Source of the DNA: Acidimicrobiaceae bacterium
GTDB taxonomy: Bacteria; Actinomycetota; Acidimicrobiia; Acidimicrobiales; RAAP-2
Direction of reading: 5' to 3'
Assembly (NCBI GenBank): GCA_003132205.1
Contig: PKWY01000047.1
Location: 42,731 to 106,730, forward strand
DNA: 64,000 nt
Shown here: positions 21,093 to 30,813 of the stretch, one piece after another
Layout: each line of letters opens with the position of its first letter
Position numbering within the stretch: the stretch's first letter is position 1
The notes under the pieces: model-generated
Told to the model about the DNA's origin: nothing
Database searches by the model: none
What the model saw: the letters and a program-made list of their open reading frames with translations, nothing else
Position numbers and translations under genes: made by a program

Positions 21093-22174
21093 TTATACGT
21101 TGTCGCCGAGGGCGTCGAGAGGACCTTCGCCGCATTCACGTTCGACGTGCTCGGCAACGCGTTCGCGAACACCGACGGGCCCGAGGACCCGAGCCCCCAT
21201 TTACCGAAGGCGGGATTGATGCTCACGGCGGCCGCGTAGAGGACTCCCTCTTCCTGGTTCTTCGCGTTCGTCGCGTTGAGCGTCTCGATGTCGGAGAGCA
21301 CCGCGTTCGCGGCGTCCGCGAACGGGGTCACCGTCCGGCTGGTGGGGGCCACGAAGAGCGCGTACTCACCCCCGTTGTAGTTGATGACCTGGTAGTTCTT
21401 CGGGAAGGTGTTGAGCGGCGTGTTGGCGACATCGGTTCGAACGCTCGAGAAGGAACTGCTGCTCGGCACGTAGCAGCCGTAGGCGCCGCCCTTCTGGCCC
21501 GAGGAGTCCGACGAGAACTGCTTCGCCAGTTGCGCGACCGTCTCGCCCTTCGCCTGGGCGGCGCTGAACGCGCTCAGGCTCGACGGCGACACCAACGCGA
21601 TGCTCACGCAGAGCGTGTCGTACAGGTCGACGTGCGAGGCGTAGTAGGCCTTGAGCGACGAGAGGGTGACCGGGATCGTGCCGTCGAGGCGACTCACGTA
21701 GTAGGTCGAGGTGGCCTGGTCCTGGATCTGGGCGCTGCGCATCTCGGCTGGCATGTCGGCTACCGCTTGCGCGGACGTTCCCGGGCACGACAGGTTGGCG
21801 GACTTCGCCGCGCTGGTCAACTCACCTTCGAGCGACAGCTTCGCCTGGGCCAGGTCGAGAGCGCTCGGCGTGTACTTGAAGTACTTCTTCACGTACTGGC
21901 TGATCGCCAGTCCCTCCACGCGCAGGTTCGCCCACTCGGCGGCCGACGCGCTCGTGATCGTCGGCGAGCCCGCGCCGGGCGCGAAGGTCTCGTGGCCGAG
22001 CGCCTCCATGAAGCACTGGAGCGTCGGCGTCGTAGAGATGGCCTTCAGTTCACTGGTGAACGAGGAGTTGGAGACCTTGAGCCCGCTCACCGCGATCGCC
22101 GAAGTGTTGCTGGTGAGTCCGTAGGCGGTGGCTCCGAGTAGGGCAACGACGAGCAAGGCAATGAGACGGCGCAT
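21089..22174 (-). CDS. SurA/PpiC-type (parvulin-like) exported protein
   Basis: Signal peptide; SurA-N-like helical region; parvulin-like segment with SSDSSGQKGGAYGCY; between mfd and mazG. Confidence 0.65.
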   Translation of the reverse strand: MRRLIALLVVALLGATAYGLTSNTSAIAVSGLKVSNSSFTSELKAISTTPTLQCFMEALGHETFAPGAGSPTITSASAAEWANLRVEGLAISQYVKKYFKYTPSALDLAQAKLSLEGELTSAAKSANLSCPGTSAQAVADMPAEMRSAQIQDQATSTYYVSRLDGTIPVTLSSLKAYYASHVDLYDTLCVSIALVSPSSLSAFSAAQAKGETVAQLAKQFSSDSSGQKGGAYGCYVPSSSSFSSVRTDVANTPLNTFPKNYQVINYNGGEYALFVAPTSRTVTPFADAANAVLSDIETLNATNAKNQEEGVLYAAAVSINPAFGKWGLGSSGPSVFANALPSTSNVNAAKVLSTPSATTYK

Positions 22175-22197
22175 TATCCAATGCTACCGACTTCGAA

Positions 22198-25100
22198 CTA
22201 AGGGACTACCGACTCGGCGACGAGCTCGCGAAGCAACGCGAGCAGCGCCCTCGGTGACGCGGCGTCGACGTCGACATCGATGCGGAACTCCTTCGAGCCC
22301 TCGTCGTAGGCGCGCGAGCCGTACTTGCGACGCACGCGCATTTGCTGGCTGAGCGTGAGATCGAGCGGGCCCATCTTCACGGTGGGCCTCGAGCGCACCC
22401 CGACCCTCGCGGGCAGGACCGAGAGCGACGTGACGCCGAGTTCGAGGCAGTGGAGTCGAAGCTCCCCCAGGTCCAAGAGTCCTTCGGCGGCCTTGGGCAG
22501 CGGCCCGTAGCGGTCGATCCACTCCGTACGAAGATCGAGGAGCTCTTCCATCGAGGAGACCCCGGCGAGACGGCGGTAGGCCTCGAGTCGGGCGTCGTCG
22601 GCTTCGACGTAGTCCTTCGGCAGATGGGCCTCACCCGGAACGTCGAGGTGCACAGTGACGATCTCGGGCGTGACGAAGCCCTTCGCGTCCGCCACCGCCT
22701 CGGCGACGAGCTGGACGTAGAGGTCGTAGCCGACCGCCGCGACCGGACCCGACTGGTCGTGGCCGAGCAGGTTCCCAGCCCCCCGGATCTCGAGATCGCG
22801 CATGGCGATCTTGAAGCCGCTGCCGAGCGCGGTGTTGTCGCCAATGGTGCGCAGCCTCTCGAAGGCGGTCTCGGACAGCACCTGGTCGGCCGGGTGGAAC
22901 AGATAGGCGTAGGCACGCTGTCCGCTGCGCCCGACCCGTCCGCGCAGCTGGTGCATCTGGCCGAGACCCAGTCGATCGGCCCGGTCGACGATCAAGGTGT
23001 TCACCGACGGCAGGTCGATGCCTGATTCGACGATCGTCGTGCAGACGAGCACGTCGAATCTGCGTTCCCAGAAGTCGATCATCACCCGCTCGAGGGTGCC
23101 TTCATCCATCTGGCCGTGCGCGACGGCGATGCGCGCGTCGGGGACCAGTTGGCCCAACCTTCTCGCCACCACGTCGATATCAGCGACCCGGTTGTGGACG
23201 AAGAAGACCTGTCCTTCTCGAAGCAGTTCGCGACGGATCGCCTCGACGACCGCGGGCTCGCCGTACTCGCCGACGTGCGTGAGGATCGGGCGCCGGTCAG
23301 CCGGCGGGGTGGTCACCATCGAAAGGTCGCGAATCCCGGCGAAAGCCATCTCGAGGGTCCGAGGGATCGGACTCGCGCTGAGCGTCAGCACGTCGACGCC
23401 CACCGAACGCGCCTTGATGGCCTCCTTGTGGCTGACCCCGAAGCGCTGCTCCTCGTCGACGACCAGAAGACCGAGATCCTTGAAGACCACGTTCTCCGAC
23501 AGGAGGCGATGGGTGCCGATCACCACGTCGATGGTGCCGTCCTTCAGCCCCTGCACGGTCTGCTTGGCCTCGGCGTCGTCGACGAAGCGGCTGAGCAGGG
23601 CCACCTTCACGGGAAAGCCGGCGTAGCGGTCGGTGAAGGTGGCGAAATGCTGGCTCGCGAGCAGGGTCGTCGGCACGAGGACTGCCGCCTGCTTGTTGTC
23701 CTGCACGGCTTTGAAGACGGCCCGCACGGCAATCTCGGTCTTGCCGAAGCCCACGTCCGCGCACACCAGCCGGTCCATTGGCCTCGCCATCTCCATGTCC
23801 GCCTTCACGTCGTCGATGGCTTGGGCCTGGTCGGGCGTGAGCGTGTAGGGGAACAACGCCTCCATCTCGCGCTGCCACGTGGTGTCGGGGCTGAAGGCGA
23901 AGCCCCTCGCCACCGAGCGCTGACGGTAGAGGTCGACCAGCTCCTGGGCGACGAGGAACGCGGCGGCGCGGGCCTTCGCGCGGGTCTTTTGCCACTCGGC
24001 GCCCCCCATGCGCGAGAGCGCCGGCGCGTCGCCGCCCGAGTAGGGCGTCAGGACGTCGATCTGCTCGGTGGGCCAGTAGCTTCGGCCATCCTTGAACTCG
24101 AGGATGAGGTAGTCGCGCGTCGTGCCGTTGATGGCGCGCGTCGTCGTACCGGAGAACTTCGCCACCCCGTGCTGGCGGTGCACGACGTAGCTCCCGACGG
24201 CCAGGTCGTCGAAGAACCCGTCGACGTTGCGGGTCCTCGTGCGCGCGACGCGGTGCACCGTGCGCCGTCCGGTCAGGTCGCTCTCGCTCCACACCACGAT
24301 TTCGGGGTCGTCGAGGCTGAAGCCCGACGGCAGCGAACTCTCCAGGACGCTGATGCGCACGTCGAGCACCTTGTCGGGGTCGGTCGTGACCTCCAAGCCC
24401 TCGGCGCGCAGCTGCTCGGCCATGCGCTCGACCGAGGCCGCGTTCGAGGTGAGAACGACCCCGCGGCGCTTCGTGGACCAGTTGCGCACGTGGGCGGCGA
24501 TGCGCGAGGCGTCGCCCTGCACGACGGGCGGGGAGCTGAGGTTCATGGTGCCGCCCGAGAGCGCCCCCACCGTTGGCTCGAGCGCCACGTCGACGCGACC
24601 CTCGAGGACGTCGTCCCACGGCGAGTGCAGCAGCGCCACCTCGCCGGTCGCCTGCCACGTCGCCGCCACGGCGTCGGTGAGCTCGCGCTCCTCTTCGAGC
24701 AGGTCGCCGAGGCGCTGGCGTACGCGTTCGGGCTCGACGACGAGCACCGTCACGTCGCCGAGCTCGTCGAGCAGCGTCGTCGGACAATCGACGAAGAGCG
24801 GCATCCAGCCCTCCATACCGTCGAAGAGCTGTCCGCTCGCCAAGCGGTCGAAGGTCGCGCGTCCCCAGGGCTCACCCGCAATCAGCTCCTCGGCCCGCGC
24901 GCGCGTCGCCGCGCCTGGCAGCCATTCACGCGCGGGCGCGATGCTCGCCTCGTCAACGTCGTGCAGCGAACGCTGGTTGGCGATGTCGAACGACGTGAGC
25001 CGCTCGACCTCATCGCCGAAGAAGTCGAGTCGCAACGGATCGTGGCCCTGGGCGGGCCACACGTCGACGATGCCACCTCGAACCGCGAACTCGGCGCGAT

Positions 25101-25596
25101 GCTCCACCAGGCTCTCGCGGCGGTACCCGAACGCGGCCAGGTCCTCGATGAACCGGTCACGGTCGAGCTCGGCGCCTCGCTGCACGACGAGCGGAGCGGT
25201 TGCCGGCTCGGGGGGGAGCACCTGGGCTATCGAGCGCGCCGACGCCACCACCACGCGCGGGCGGTCCGGTTGGCGCAGCTGGAACCGCAGCAGGGCCCTC
25301 GTCGCCATGACCGAGCTGTCGGGGCTCACCCGCTCGAGGGGGTGCGTGTCCCATCCGGGCCAGAGGACCACTTCATCGTCGCCCAGCAGGGCCACGATCG
25401 CGTCGCGCAGTTGCTCGGCCTCGGTGGAGGTGGCGGTGACGACTACCGAAAACGGCGCGTCGAGCACGTACGCCGCGACCGTGAGGGGCGTGGCGTAACT
25501 GCTGGGTGTGAACGAGCCCGCCGCGTTGTGCGCCCGAAGTGAGGGGCTGACGAGCTCGAGTACACGACGAAGGCCCCGTGACTCAGTCACGTACAC
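22198..25596 (-). CDS. mfd: Transcription-repair coupling factor
   Basis: RADVGFGKTEIAVRAVFKAV Walker A; DEEQRFGVSHKEAIK; HQLRGRVGRSGQRAYAYLF; 1132 aa. Confidence 0.98.
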   Translation of the reverse strand: MYVTESRGLRRVLELVSPSLRAHNAAGSFTPSSYATPLTVAAYVLDAPFSVVVTATSTEAEQLRDAIVALLGDDEVVLWPGWDTHPLERVSPDSSVMATRALLRFQLRQPDRPRVVVASARSIAQVLPPEPATAPLVVQRGAELDRDRFIEDLAAFGYRRESLVEHRAEFAVRGGIVDVWPAQGHDPLRLDFFGDEVERLTSFDIANQRSLHDVDEASIAPAREWLPGAATRARAEELIAGEPWGRATFDRLASGQLFDGMEGWMPLFVDCPTTLLDELGDVTVLVVEPERVRQRLGDLLEEERELTDAVAATWQATGEVALLHSPWDDVLEGRVDVALEPTVGALSGGTMNLSSPPVVQGDASRIAAHVRNWSTKRRGVVLTSNAASVERMAEQLRAEGLEVTTDPDKVLDVRISVLESSLPSGFSLDDPEIVVWSESDLTGRRTVHRVARTRTRNVDGFFDDLAVGSYVVHRQHGVAKFSGTTTRAINGTTRDYLILEFKDGRSYWPTEQIDVLTPYSGGDAPALSRMGGAEWQKTRAKARAAAFLVAQELVDLYRQRSVARGFAFSPDTTWQREMEALFPYTLTPDQAQAIDDVKADMEMARPMDRLVCADVGFGKTEIAVRAVFKAVQDNKQAAVLVPTTLLASQHFATFTDRYAGFPVKVALLSRFVDDAEAKQTVQGLKDGTIDVVIGTHRLLSENVVFKDLGLLVVDEEQRFGVSHKEAIKARSVGVDVLTLSASPIPRTLEMAFAGIRDLSMVTTPPADRRPILTHVGEYGEPAVVEAIRRELLREGQVFFVHNRVADIDVVARRLGQLVPDARIAVAHGQMDEGTLERVMIDFWERRFDVLVCTTIVESGIDLPSVNTLIVDRADRLGLGQMHQLRGRVGRSGQRAYAYLFHPADQVLSETAFERLRTIGDNTALGSGFKIAMRDLEIRGAGNLLGHDQSGPVAAVGYDLYVQLVAEAVADAKGFVTPEIVTVHLDVPGEAHLPKDYVEADDARLEAYRRLAGVSSMEELLDLRTEWIDRYGPLPKAAEGLLDLGELRLHCLELGVTSLSVLPARVGVRSRPTVKMGPLDLTLSQQMRVRRKYGSRAYDEGSKEFRIDVDVDAASPRALLALLRELVAESVVP

Positions 25597-26206
25597 CGTT
25601 TACGCGGCGCTGCGCATCCTCGAAGTCGTAGTCGAGCAGCATCTCGAGGGCATCGGCCGCCGCCGCGACGTCGAGTGCGAGGGCGGCCTTGCGCGCCCCG
25701 GTCGGGCGCTTCAACACGTAGTCGGCGCCCTTCTCCTTCGACGGCGGCTTGCCGATCCCGATCCGCAGTCGCGCGAAGTCATGGGTGCCGAGCGTCTGGG
25801 CGATGGAGCGAAGTCCGTTGTGCCCGGCGAGCCCCCCACCCTGCTTCAGCTGCAGGCGTCCCGGCTCGAGGTCGAGCTCGTCGTGGGCGATCACCAGGTG
25901 GGTCAGGTCCTCCAGCGAGGTGCGGCGAAGCAGCGGCGGCAAGGCGCTGCCGGATTCGTTCATGTACGTCGTCGGCACGGCGAGCGTGATGGGACCTCGT
26001 GGCGTGGGAATCGTGGCGCTGAGGCAGCGCTGGCGGCTTTCGAGCTTGAGCTTCGCGCCGCGGCGTTCCACGACGAGGCGCACGGCGTCGCCGCCCACGT
26101 TGTGTCGTGATCCCGCGTACTCCTCGCCGGGATTGGCGAGTCCCACTATGACGAGCGAACTCGCAGCGCCCCTACGGCCGTCCCCTCGTGAGCGCCGAAG
26201 CGCCAC
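25583..26206 (-). CDS. pth: Peptidyl-tRNA hydrolase
   Basis: LVIVGLANPGEEYAGSRHNVGGDAV...TYMNESGSAL...LVIAHDELDLEPGRLQLKQGGGLAGHNGLRSI. Confidence 0.97.
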   Translation of the reverse strand: MALRRSRGDGRRGAASSLVIVGLANPGEEYAGSRHNVGGDAVRLVVERRGAKLKLESRQRCLSATIPTPRGPITLAVPTTYMNESGSALPPLLRRTSLEDLTHLVIAHDELDLEPGRLQLKQGGGLAGHNGLRSIAQTLGTHDFARLRIGIGKPPSKEKGADYVLKRPTGARKAALALDVAAAADALEMLLDYDFEDAQRRVNGVRD

Positions 26207-26212
26207 AACGAA

Positions 26213-26809
26213 CTAAACCGCGACAGACTCGGGGCCGCCCGCCGTCTTGGCTACGCGACCGGGACGAGTGGTGACGACCGACAGCGCGTGGTCAACCGCT
26301 GGCTCGACACCCTCGGGAAGGATGACGTCGGCGACGCGGATCGCTCCGCCGACCTTCAGGTCCGAGATGTCCACGTCGATGTGGGTCGGGATCCGGTCCG
26401 GACGGGTCTTGACCTCGAGGCTGAACAACTGCTGGTCGACTTCCCAGTCGGCGTGGCGGACTTCGACGGCGTCGCCAATGACGTGAAGGGGGACCTCGGC
26501 GATGACCGACGAATTGGGGTCGACGACCTGGAAGTCGATGTGCGACACCGTGCCGCGAACCGGGTGGCGCTGGATCTCACGGGCCATGACGAGGAACTTC
26601 TTTCCGTCGGCGTCGAGCGCGATGAGCGAGTTCAGTCCCTGATCGCCCGAAACCGCCGTGCGGAAGGACTTCGCGTCCACCGAAATGGGCAGCGGGCTGA
26701 TGCCCGGGCCGTAGACCACACCTGGAATCGAGCCGGCGCTGCGCAGACGGCGAGAGTTGCTTGAACCCTTTTCGCGGCTCGTTGACGCGTTCAACGTGAC
26801 CTGTGACAT
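26213..26809 (-). CDS. rplY: 50S ribosomal protein L25/general stress protein Ctc
   Basis: LRSAGSIPGVVYGPG...AREIQRHPVRGTVSHIDFQVVD; beta-barrel CTC domain. Confidence 0.95.
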   Translation of the reverse strand: MSQVTLNASTSREKGSSNSRRLRSAGSIPGVVYGPGISPLPISVDAKSFRTAVSGDQGLNSLIALDADGKKFLVMAREIQRHPVRGTVSHIDFQVVDPNSSVIAEVPLHVIGDAVEVRHADWEVDQQLFSLEVKTRPDRIPTHIDVDISDLKVGGAIRVADVILPEGVEPAVDHALSVVTTRPGRVAKTAGGPESVAV

Positions 26810-26899
26810 GAAAACTCCTCTTACGAACGGCTGGCGCCCCAGACTGGGCCACGCACAGGGTACAAAGTCTAGCCGTCCGGCCGCGTTCGCTCTCTCGGG

Positions 26900-27874
26900 C
26901 TAGAGAAGGTTCTCGCCGCCGAAGATCTCCGAGACCGAAGAATCCTCGAAAATGGCGGAAATCGCGTTGGCGACCAGCGGAGCAACCGAAAGGATCTCCA
27001 GCTTCTCGAAGCGTCGCTCGGGTCCGAGCGGAAGGGTGTCGGTGACGACGACCCGGCTGACGGGAGCGTTGAAGAGCCGGTCGACCGCGGGCGGGGAGAA
27101 GACGGCGTGGGTGGCCATGACCCAGATCTCGTCGGCCCCGTGGGCCTTCAAGAGGTCGCACGCCGCGACAATGGTGCCGGCAGTGTCGATCATGTCGTCG
27201 ATCAGGACGCAGTGGCGTCCGTTGACGTCACCGACGATGTGACGGGCCTCGGCGATGTTGGCCGTGCCGTGTGGCCGGGTCTTGTGCACGAGGGCCAGGT
27301 CGCAGCCCAGGTGCTGGGCGTAGCGCTCAGCGACCTTCACCCGACCCGCGTCGGGCGCCACCACCACCAGCTCGTGGGGATTGGCGTTGGCCTTCAGGTA
27401 GTCCTCGAGCACCGGCGCCGCGACGAGGTGGTCGACCGGGATGTTGAAGAAACCCTGGATCTGGCCGGAGTGGAAGTCAACGGAGAGGACGCGGTTCGCC
27501 CCGGCCGTCTGGAGCATGTCGGCGATCAACTTCGCGGTGATGGGCTCGCGACCGGCGGACTTGCGGTCCTGGCGGGCGTAGCCGTAGTTCGGGATCACCG
27601 CGGTGATGCTCTTCGCCGACGCGCGCTTGGCGGCGTCGATCATGATGAGCTGCTCCATCACGGCGTCGTTCACCGGCGACGAGTGCGTCTGGATGATGAA
27701 AACGTGCGCGCCGCGGATGGATTCGTCGAACCGGCAGTGGATCTCGCCGTTGGCGAACTCGCGCACGTTCGCCTCGGTGAGTTTGATTCCGAGCTGGTCG
27801 GCGATGTCCTGGGCGAGTCCGGGGTGGCAGCGGCCCGTCACGAGAACGAGGCGACGCTTAGCGAGAGACTCCAC
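26900..27874 (-). CDS. prsA: Ribose-phosphate pyrophosphokinase
   Basis: LVTGRCHPGLAQDIADQLGIKL...NDAVMEQLIMIDAAKRASAKSITAVIPNYGYARQDRK...LVVVAPDAGRVKVAERYA...LIDDMIDTAGTI. Confidence 0.97.
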   Translation of the reverse strand: MESLAKRRLVLVTGRCHPGLAQDIADQLGIKLTEANVREFANGEIHCRFDESIRGAHVFIIQTHSSPVNDAVMEQLIMIDAAKRASAKSITAVIPNYGYARQDRKSAGREPITAKLIADMLQTAGANRVLSVDFHSGQIQGFFNIPVDHLVAAPVLEDYLKANANPHELVVVAPDAGRVKVAERYAQHLGCDLALVHKTRPHGTANIAEARHIVGDVNGRHCVLIDDMIDTAGTIVAACDLLKAHGADEIWVMATHAVFSPPAVDRLFNAPVSRVVVTDTLPLGPERRFEKLEILSVAPLVANAISAIFEDSSVSEIFGGENLL

Positions 27875-27905
27875 GGCGCCAGCGTACAAGGTATGCAAGA
27901 GGTGC

Positions 27906-28997
27906 CTATCGAGTGTGGTAGTCGAAGGACGCGATGACGCCGCCGGGCTCCACGTGCGAGCCCTTGCCGATGACGGCGAACGACTTGACGAGGGCGTCAT
28001 CGCCAACGATGGCGTCGACGGCCTCGACGGTGCCGAGAACTGCGTTCTTTCCGATATGGCAGTCGGTCAGATTGGCGTTCGGCCCGATCCGGGCGCCTCG
28101 TTCGATCACGCATCGACCCTTCAGGATCGTGCCGGGCAGCAACGACACGTCCGGCTCGATCAGCACGTCGGCGTCGACGTAGGTCTCGGCGGGGTTCCAC
28201 ATCGTCACGCCCGACTTCATCCAGCCATCGTTGATGCGCTCGCGAAGGGCGCCCTCTGCCTCGGCGAGTTGCGCCCGATCGTTCACTCCCACGGCTTCGC
28301 GCGGGTCGTCGAGGAGCATGGAATTGGTGTCGTGGCCCGCGTCGTGCAGCGAAGCCACGATATCGGTCAGGTAGTACTCGTTCTGGGAGTTCTGGCGGTT
28401 CACCAGTCGCAGCGCCGCGCCCAGGAGACTCTCGCGCACGACCATGATCGAGGTGTTTATCTCCGTGATCGCCTTCTCTTCGGTCGTCGCATCGCGCTCT
28501 TCCACGATTCGAGCCAAGCTCCCGTCCTTGGCGTACACGATGCGCCCGTAGCCGAAGGGATCCTCCAAAACTGCCGTAAGCACCGTCAGCGCGGCTTGGC
28601 TTTCGGCGTGGTGCGCGAGCAGCTTTCCAACCGTGCTGTGGCGAAGCAGCGGGATGTCGCCCGGGAGGATCAGCACGTCGCCGTCGGTCTCGCCGATCTC
28701 GTCGCTGATCGTGGGAAGGGCGACCTTGACGGCGTGTCCGGTGCCCAACTGCTCGGACTGCTCCACGAAGCTGAGCCGGGCGTCGTTACGGCTTCTCTCC
28801 TTGAGCGCGGTCTCGACCCAGTTCGCCCCCGGACCCACCACGACGACGGTGGCGCGGACCTCGTCGTGCGCGGCGGCGTCGAGCACGTACATGACCATTG
28901 GCCGCCCGCAGAGATGATGGAGGGGCTTGGGGCGCGAGGAGCGCATCCGCGTTCCCTCGCCCGCGGCGAGGATCACGACGCAGGTCGGTCTAGTCAT
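27906..28997 (-). CDS. glmU: UDP-GlcNAc pyrophosphorylase (GlmU N-terminal domain with truncated LbH)
   Basis: VILAAGEGTRMRSSRPKPLHHLCGRPM; NEYYLTDIV; ends after a few LbH turns (363 aa). Confidence 0.9.
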   Translation of the reverse strand: MTRPTCVVILAAGEGTRMRSSRPKPLHHLCGRPMVMYVLDAAAHDEVRATVVVVGPGANWVETALKERSRNDARLSFVEQSEQLGTGHAVKVALPTISDEIGETDGDVLILPGDIPLLRHSTVGKLLAHHAESQAALTVLTAVLEDPFGYGRIVYAKDGSLARIVEERDATTEEKAITEINTSIMVVRESLLGAALRLVNRQNSQNEYYLTDIVASLHDAGHDTNSMLLDDPREAVGVNDRAQLAEAEGALRERINDGWMKSGVTMWNPAETYVDADVLIEPDVSLLPGTILKGRCVIERGARIGPNANLTDCHIGKNAVLGTVEAVDAIVGDDALVKSFAVIGKGSHVEPGGVIASFDYHTR

Positions 28998-29026
28998 TGC
29001 ACCATCTTTAGTCGCCGTCTTCTACG

Positions 29027-29923
29027 ATGCAAATTGTGACCGACTCCGCGTACGACGAATTCGCCCTTTTCCACGAGAACATGAGCGAGTGGAACCTGCA
29101 GGGCCCGATCCCGCCGGTTCGCCGTTTCTTCGTGGCCGTGGACGGGCTTCGCCAGTTGAGCGGACTGCAGTGGGGTGAGGGCGAACCCGAATTGGTCCTC
29201 GTGCACGGCAGCGCCCAGAACGCCCACACCTTCGACACGGTGGCCCTGGCGCTGGGTCGTCCGCTCATCGCCATCGACCTTCCCGGACACGGCCACTCGG
29301 ACGGCTCCCCCTACGGCGGATCGCCGATCATGAGCCACGCCACTGACCTCGCCGCCGCGCTCAAGCCTCTGCTGCACGGCCCGCGTCCGCTCGTGGGCAT
29401 GTCGCTCGGCGGCCTCGTGTCGCTCGTCGTCGCCCACAAACGTCCCGACCTGGTGAGTTCACTGGTCCTGATCGACATCACGCCCGGGGTCAACGCCGAC
29501 AAGGCCCGGCACATCACCGACTTCGTGAACGGACCGGCCTCGTTCGACGACTTCGACGCGCTGCTCGAGCGGACCATCGAGCACAACCCCACCCGCTCGG
29601 TGTCGTCGCTGCGTCGAGGCATCTTGCACAACGCCCTGCAGCGAAGCGACGGCACGTGGGTGTGGCGACACCAGCGGCACCCGAAGTCCGAGCTCGTCGC
29701 CCCCGACGTCGGCGACCTCTGGGCCAAGCTCGAAGAGCTGAAGATGCCGGTCACGCTGCTGCGCGCAATGGCCGCGGGCTCGGTCGTCGATGACGAGGAT
29801 GAGGCCGAGTTGCTGCGACGCTGCCCCCACGCGCGGGTGGTCCACGTCGCCGGAGCCGGCCACTCGATCCAGGGCGACGCCCCTTTGGAGCTCGCGGCCC
29901 TCTTAAACCGCTTCTGCGTCTAG
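29027..29923 (+). CDS. Alpha/beta-fold hydrolase
   Basis: LVLVHGSAQNAHTFD...AIDLPGHGHSDG...LVGMSLGGLVSLVVA; C-terminal HVAGAGHSIQGD. Confidence 0.9.
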   Translation: MQIVTDSAYDEFALFHENMSEWNLQGPIPPVRRFFVAVDGLRQLSGLQWGEGEPELVLVHGSAQNAHTFDTVALALGRPLIAIDLPGHGHSDGSPYGGSPIMSHATDLAAALKPLLHGPRPLVGMSLGGLVSLVVAHKRPDLVSSLVLIDITPGVNADKARHITDFVNGPASFDDFDALLERTIEHNPTRSVSSLRRGILHNALQRSDGTWVWRHQRHPKSELVAPDVGDLWAKLEELKMPVTLLRAMAAGSVVDDEDEAELLRRCPHARVVHVAGAGHSIQGDAPLELAALLNRFCV

Positions 29924-29932
29924 AAACCTGGG

Positions 29933-30005
29933 CTGGCGGGGGAGGGCTCGAACCTCCAACCTACGGATTCAAAGTCCGGCGTTCTGCCAATTGAACTACC
30001 CGCCA
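29933..30005 (-). tRNA. tRNA-Gln (anticodon UUG)
   Basis: Manual cloverleaf TGGCGGG TA GTTCAATTGGCAGAAC G CCGGA-CTTTGAA-TCCGT AGGTT GGAGG-TTCGAGC-CCTCC CCCGCCA G. Confidence 0.94.
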
Positions 30006-30111
30006 CTGCCTTTACTGCGACAATCTTCAGAGATTCTTAGCGAATGACTTGAGAAGGTTAATACCAACCAGCAACACTAGAGCCTGTAACCCTTATAAAG
30101 AAAGCCGCGCC

Positions 30112-30813
30112 GTGACCACAGCTCCCAGCCTAAAGTCCTACATCGCCATCGTTGACGATGACGGGGCGATCCGGACCGCGCTCGGGCGGGCGCTTCGCAT
30201 GGAGGACTACGAGGTCGAACTCTTCGAGGACGGGATGAGCGCCCTCAAGTCCATACAGCTGAGGGCCCCCGACGCCATCGTCCTCGACCTTCAACTCCCC
30301 GATATCGACGGGTTGGAGATCTGCCGTCGGATCCGGCGCGCCGGCGACTCGACGCCAATCCTGATGCTCACCGCCCGCGACGCCGTGAACGACCGCGTCG
30401 AGGGCCTCGACGTCGGAGCCGACGACTACCTCGTGAAGCCCTTCGACCTCGCCGAGTTGCTGGCGCGGTTGCGGGCGCTGCTTCGGCGTCGAAGCGTCGG
30501 CGAAGGCGACGAGTCCGTACTTCGCTTCGAGGACCTGACCCTCAATCCCCACACCCGTGAAGTTCACCGCGGAACCCGGAGCATCGAGCTCACGAAGATC
30601 GAATTCGATCTGCTCGAGCTCTTCCTGCAGCACCCGCGCCAGGTGCTCACCCGTGACCAGATCCTCGACCTGGTCTGGGGCTACAACTTCGACTCGGGCA
30701 CCAACTCCCTCGCCGTCTACATCGGCTACCTGCGACGCAAGCTCGAAGAGGGCGACGAGCCCCGCCTCATCCAGACCGTGCGCGGTGTTGGATACGCACT
30801 TCGCCAGTCGTGA
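30112..30813 (+). CDS. OmpR-family response regulator (MprA-like)
   Basis: IAIVDDDGAIRTALGRALRMEDYEVELFEDG...VLDLQLPDIDGLEICR...MLTARDAVNDRVEGLDVGADDYLVKPFDLAELLAR; C-terminal winged helix; GTG start. Confidence 0.93.
   Translation: MTTAPSLKSYIAIVDDDGAIRTALGRALRMEDYEVELFEDGMSALKSIQLRAPDAIVLDLQLPDIDGLEICRRIRRAGDSTPILMLTARDAVNDRVEGLDVGADDYLVKPFDLAELLARLRALLRRRSVGEGDESVLRFEDLTLNPHTREVHRGTRSIELTKIEFDLLELFLQHPRQVLTRDQILDLVWGYNFDSGTNSLAVYIGYLRRKLEEGDEPRLIQTVRGVGYALRQS

Noticed and set aside
23116-25542. 808-aa plus-strand ORF opposite mfd
   Set aside because: Arg/Asp/Gly/His-rich antisense frame typical of high-GC coding DNA; mfd is unambiguous on the other strand
29924-30111. Integrated island at tRNA-Gln
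   Set aside because: No integrase, no duplicated tRNA 3' end and no compositional break apparent
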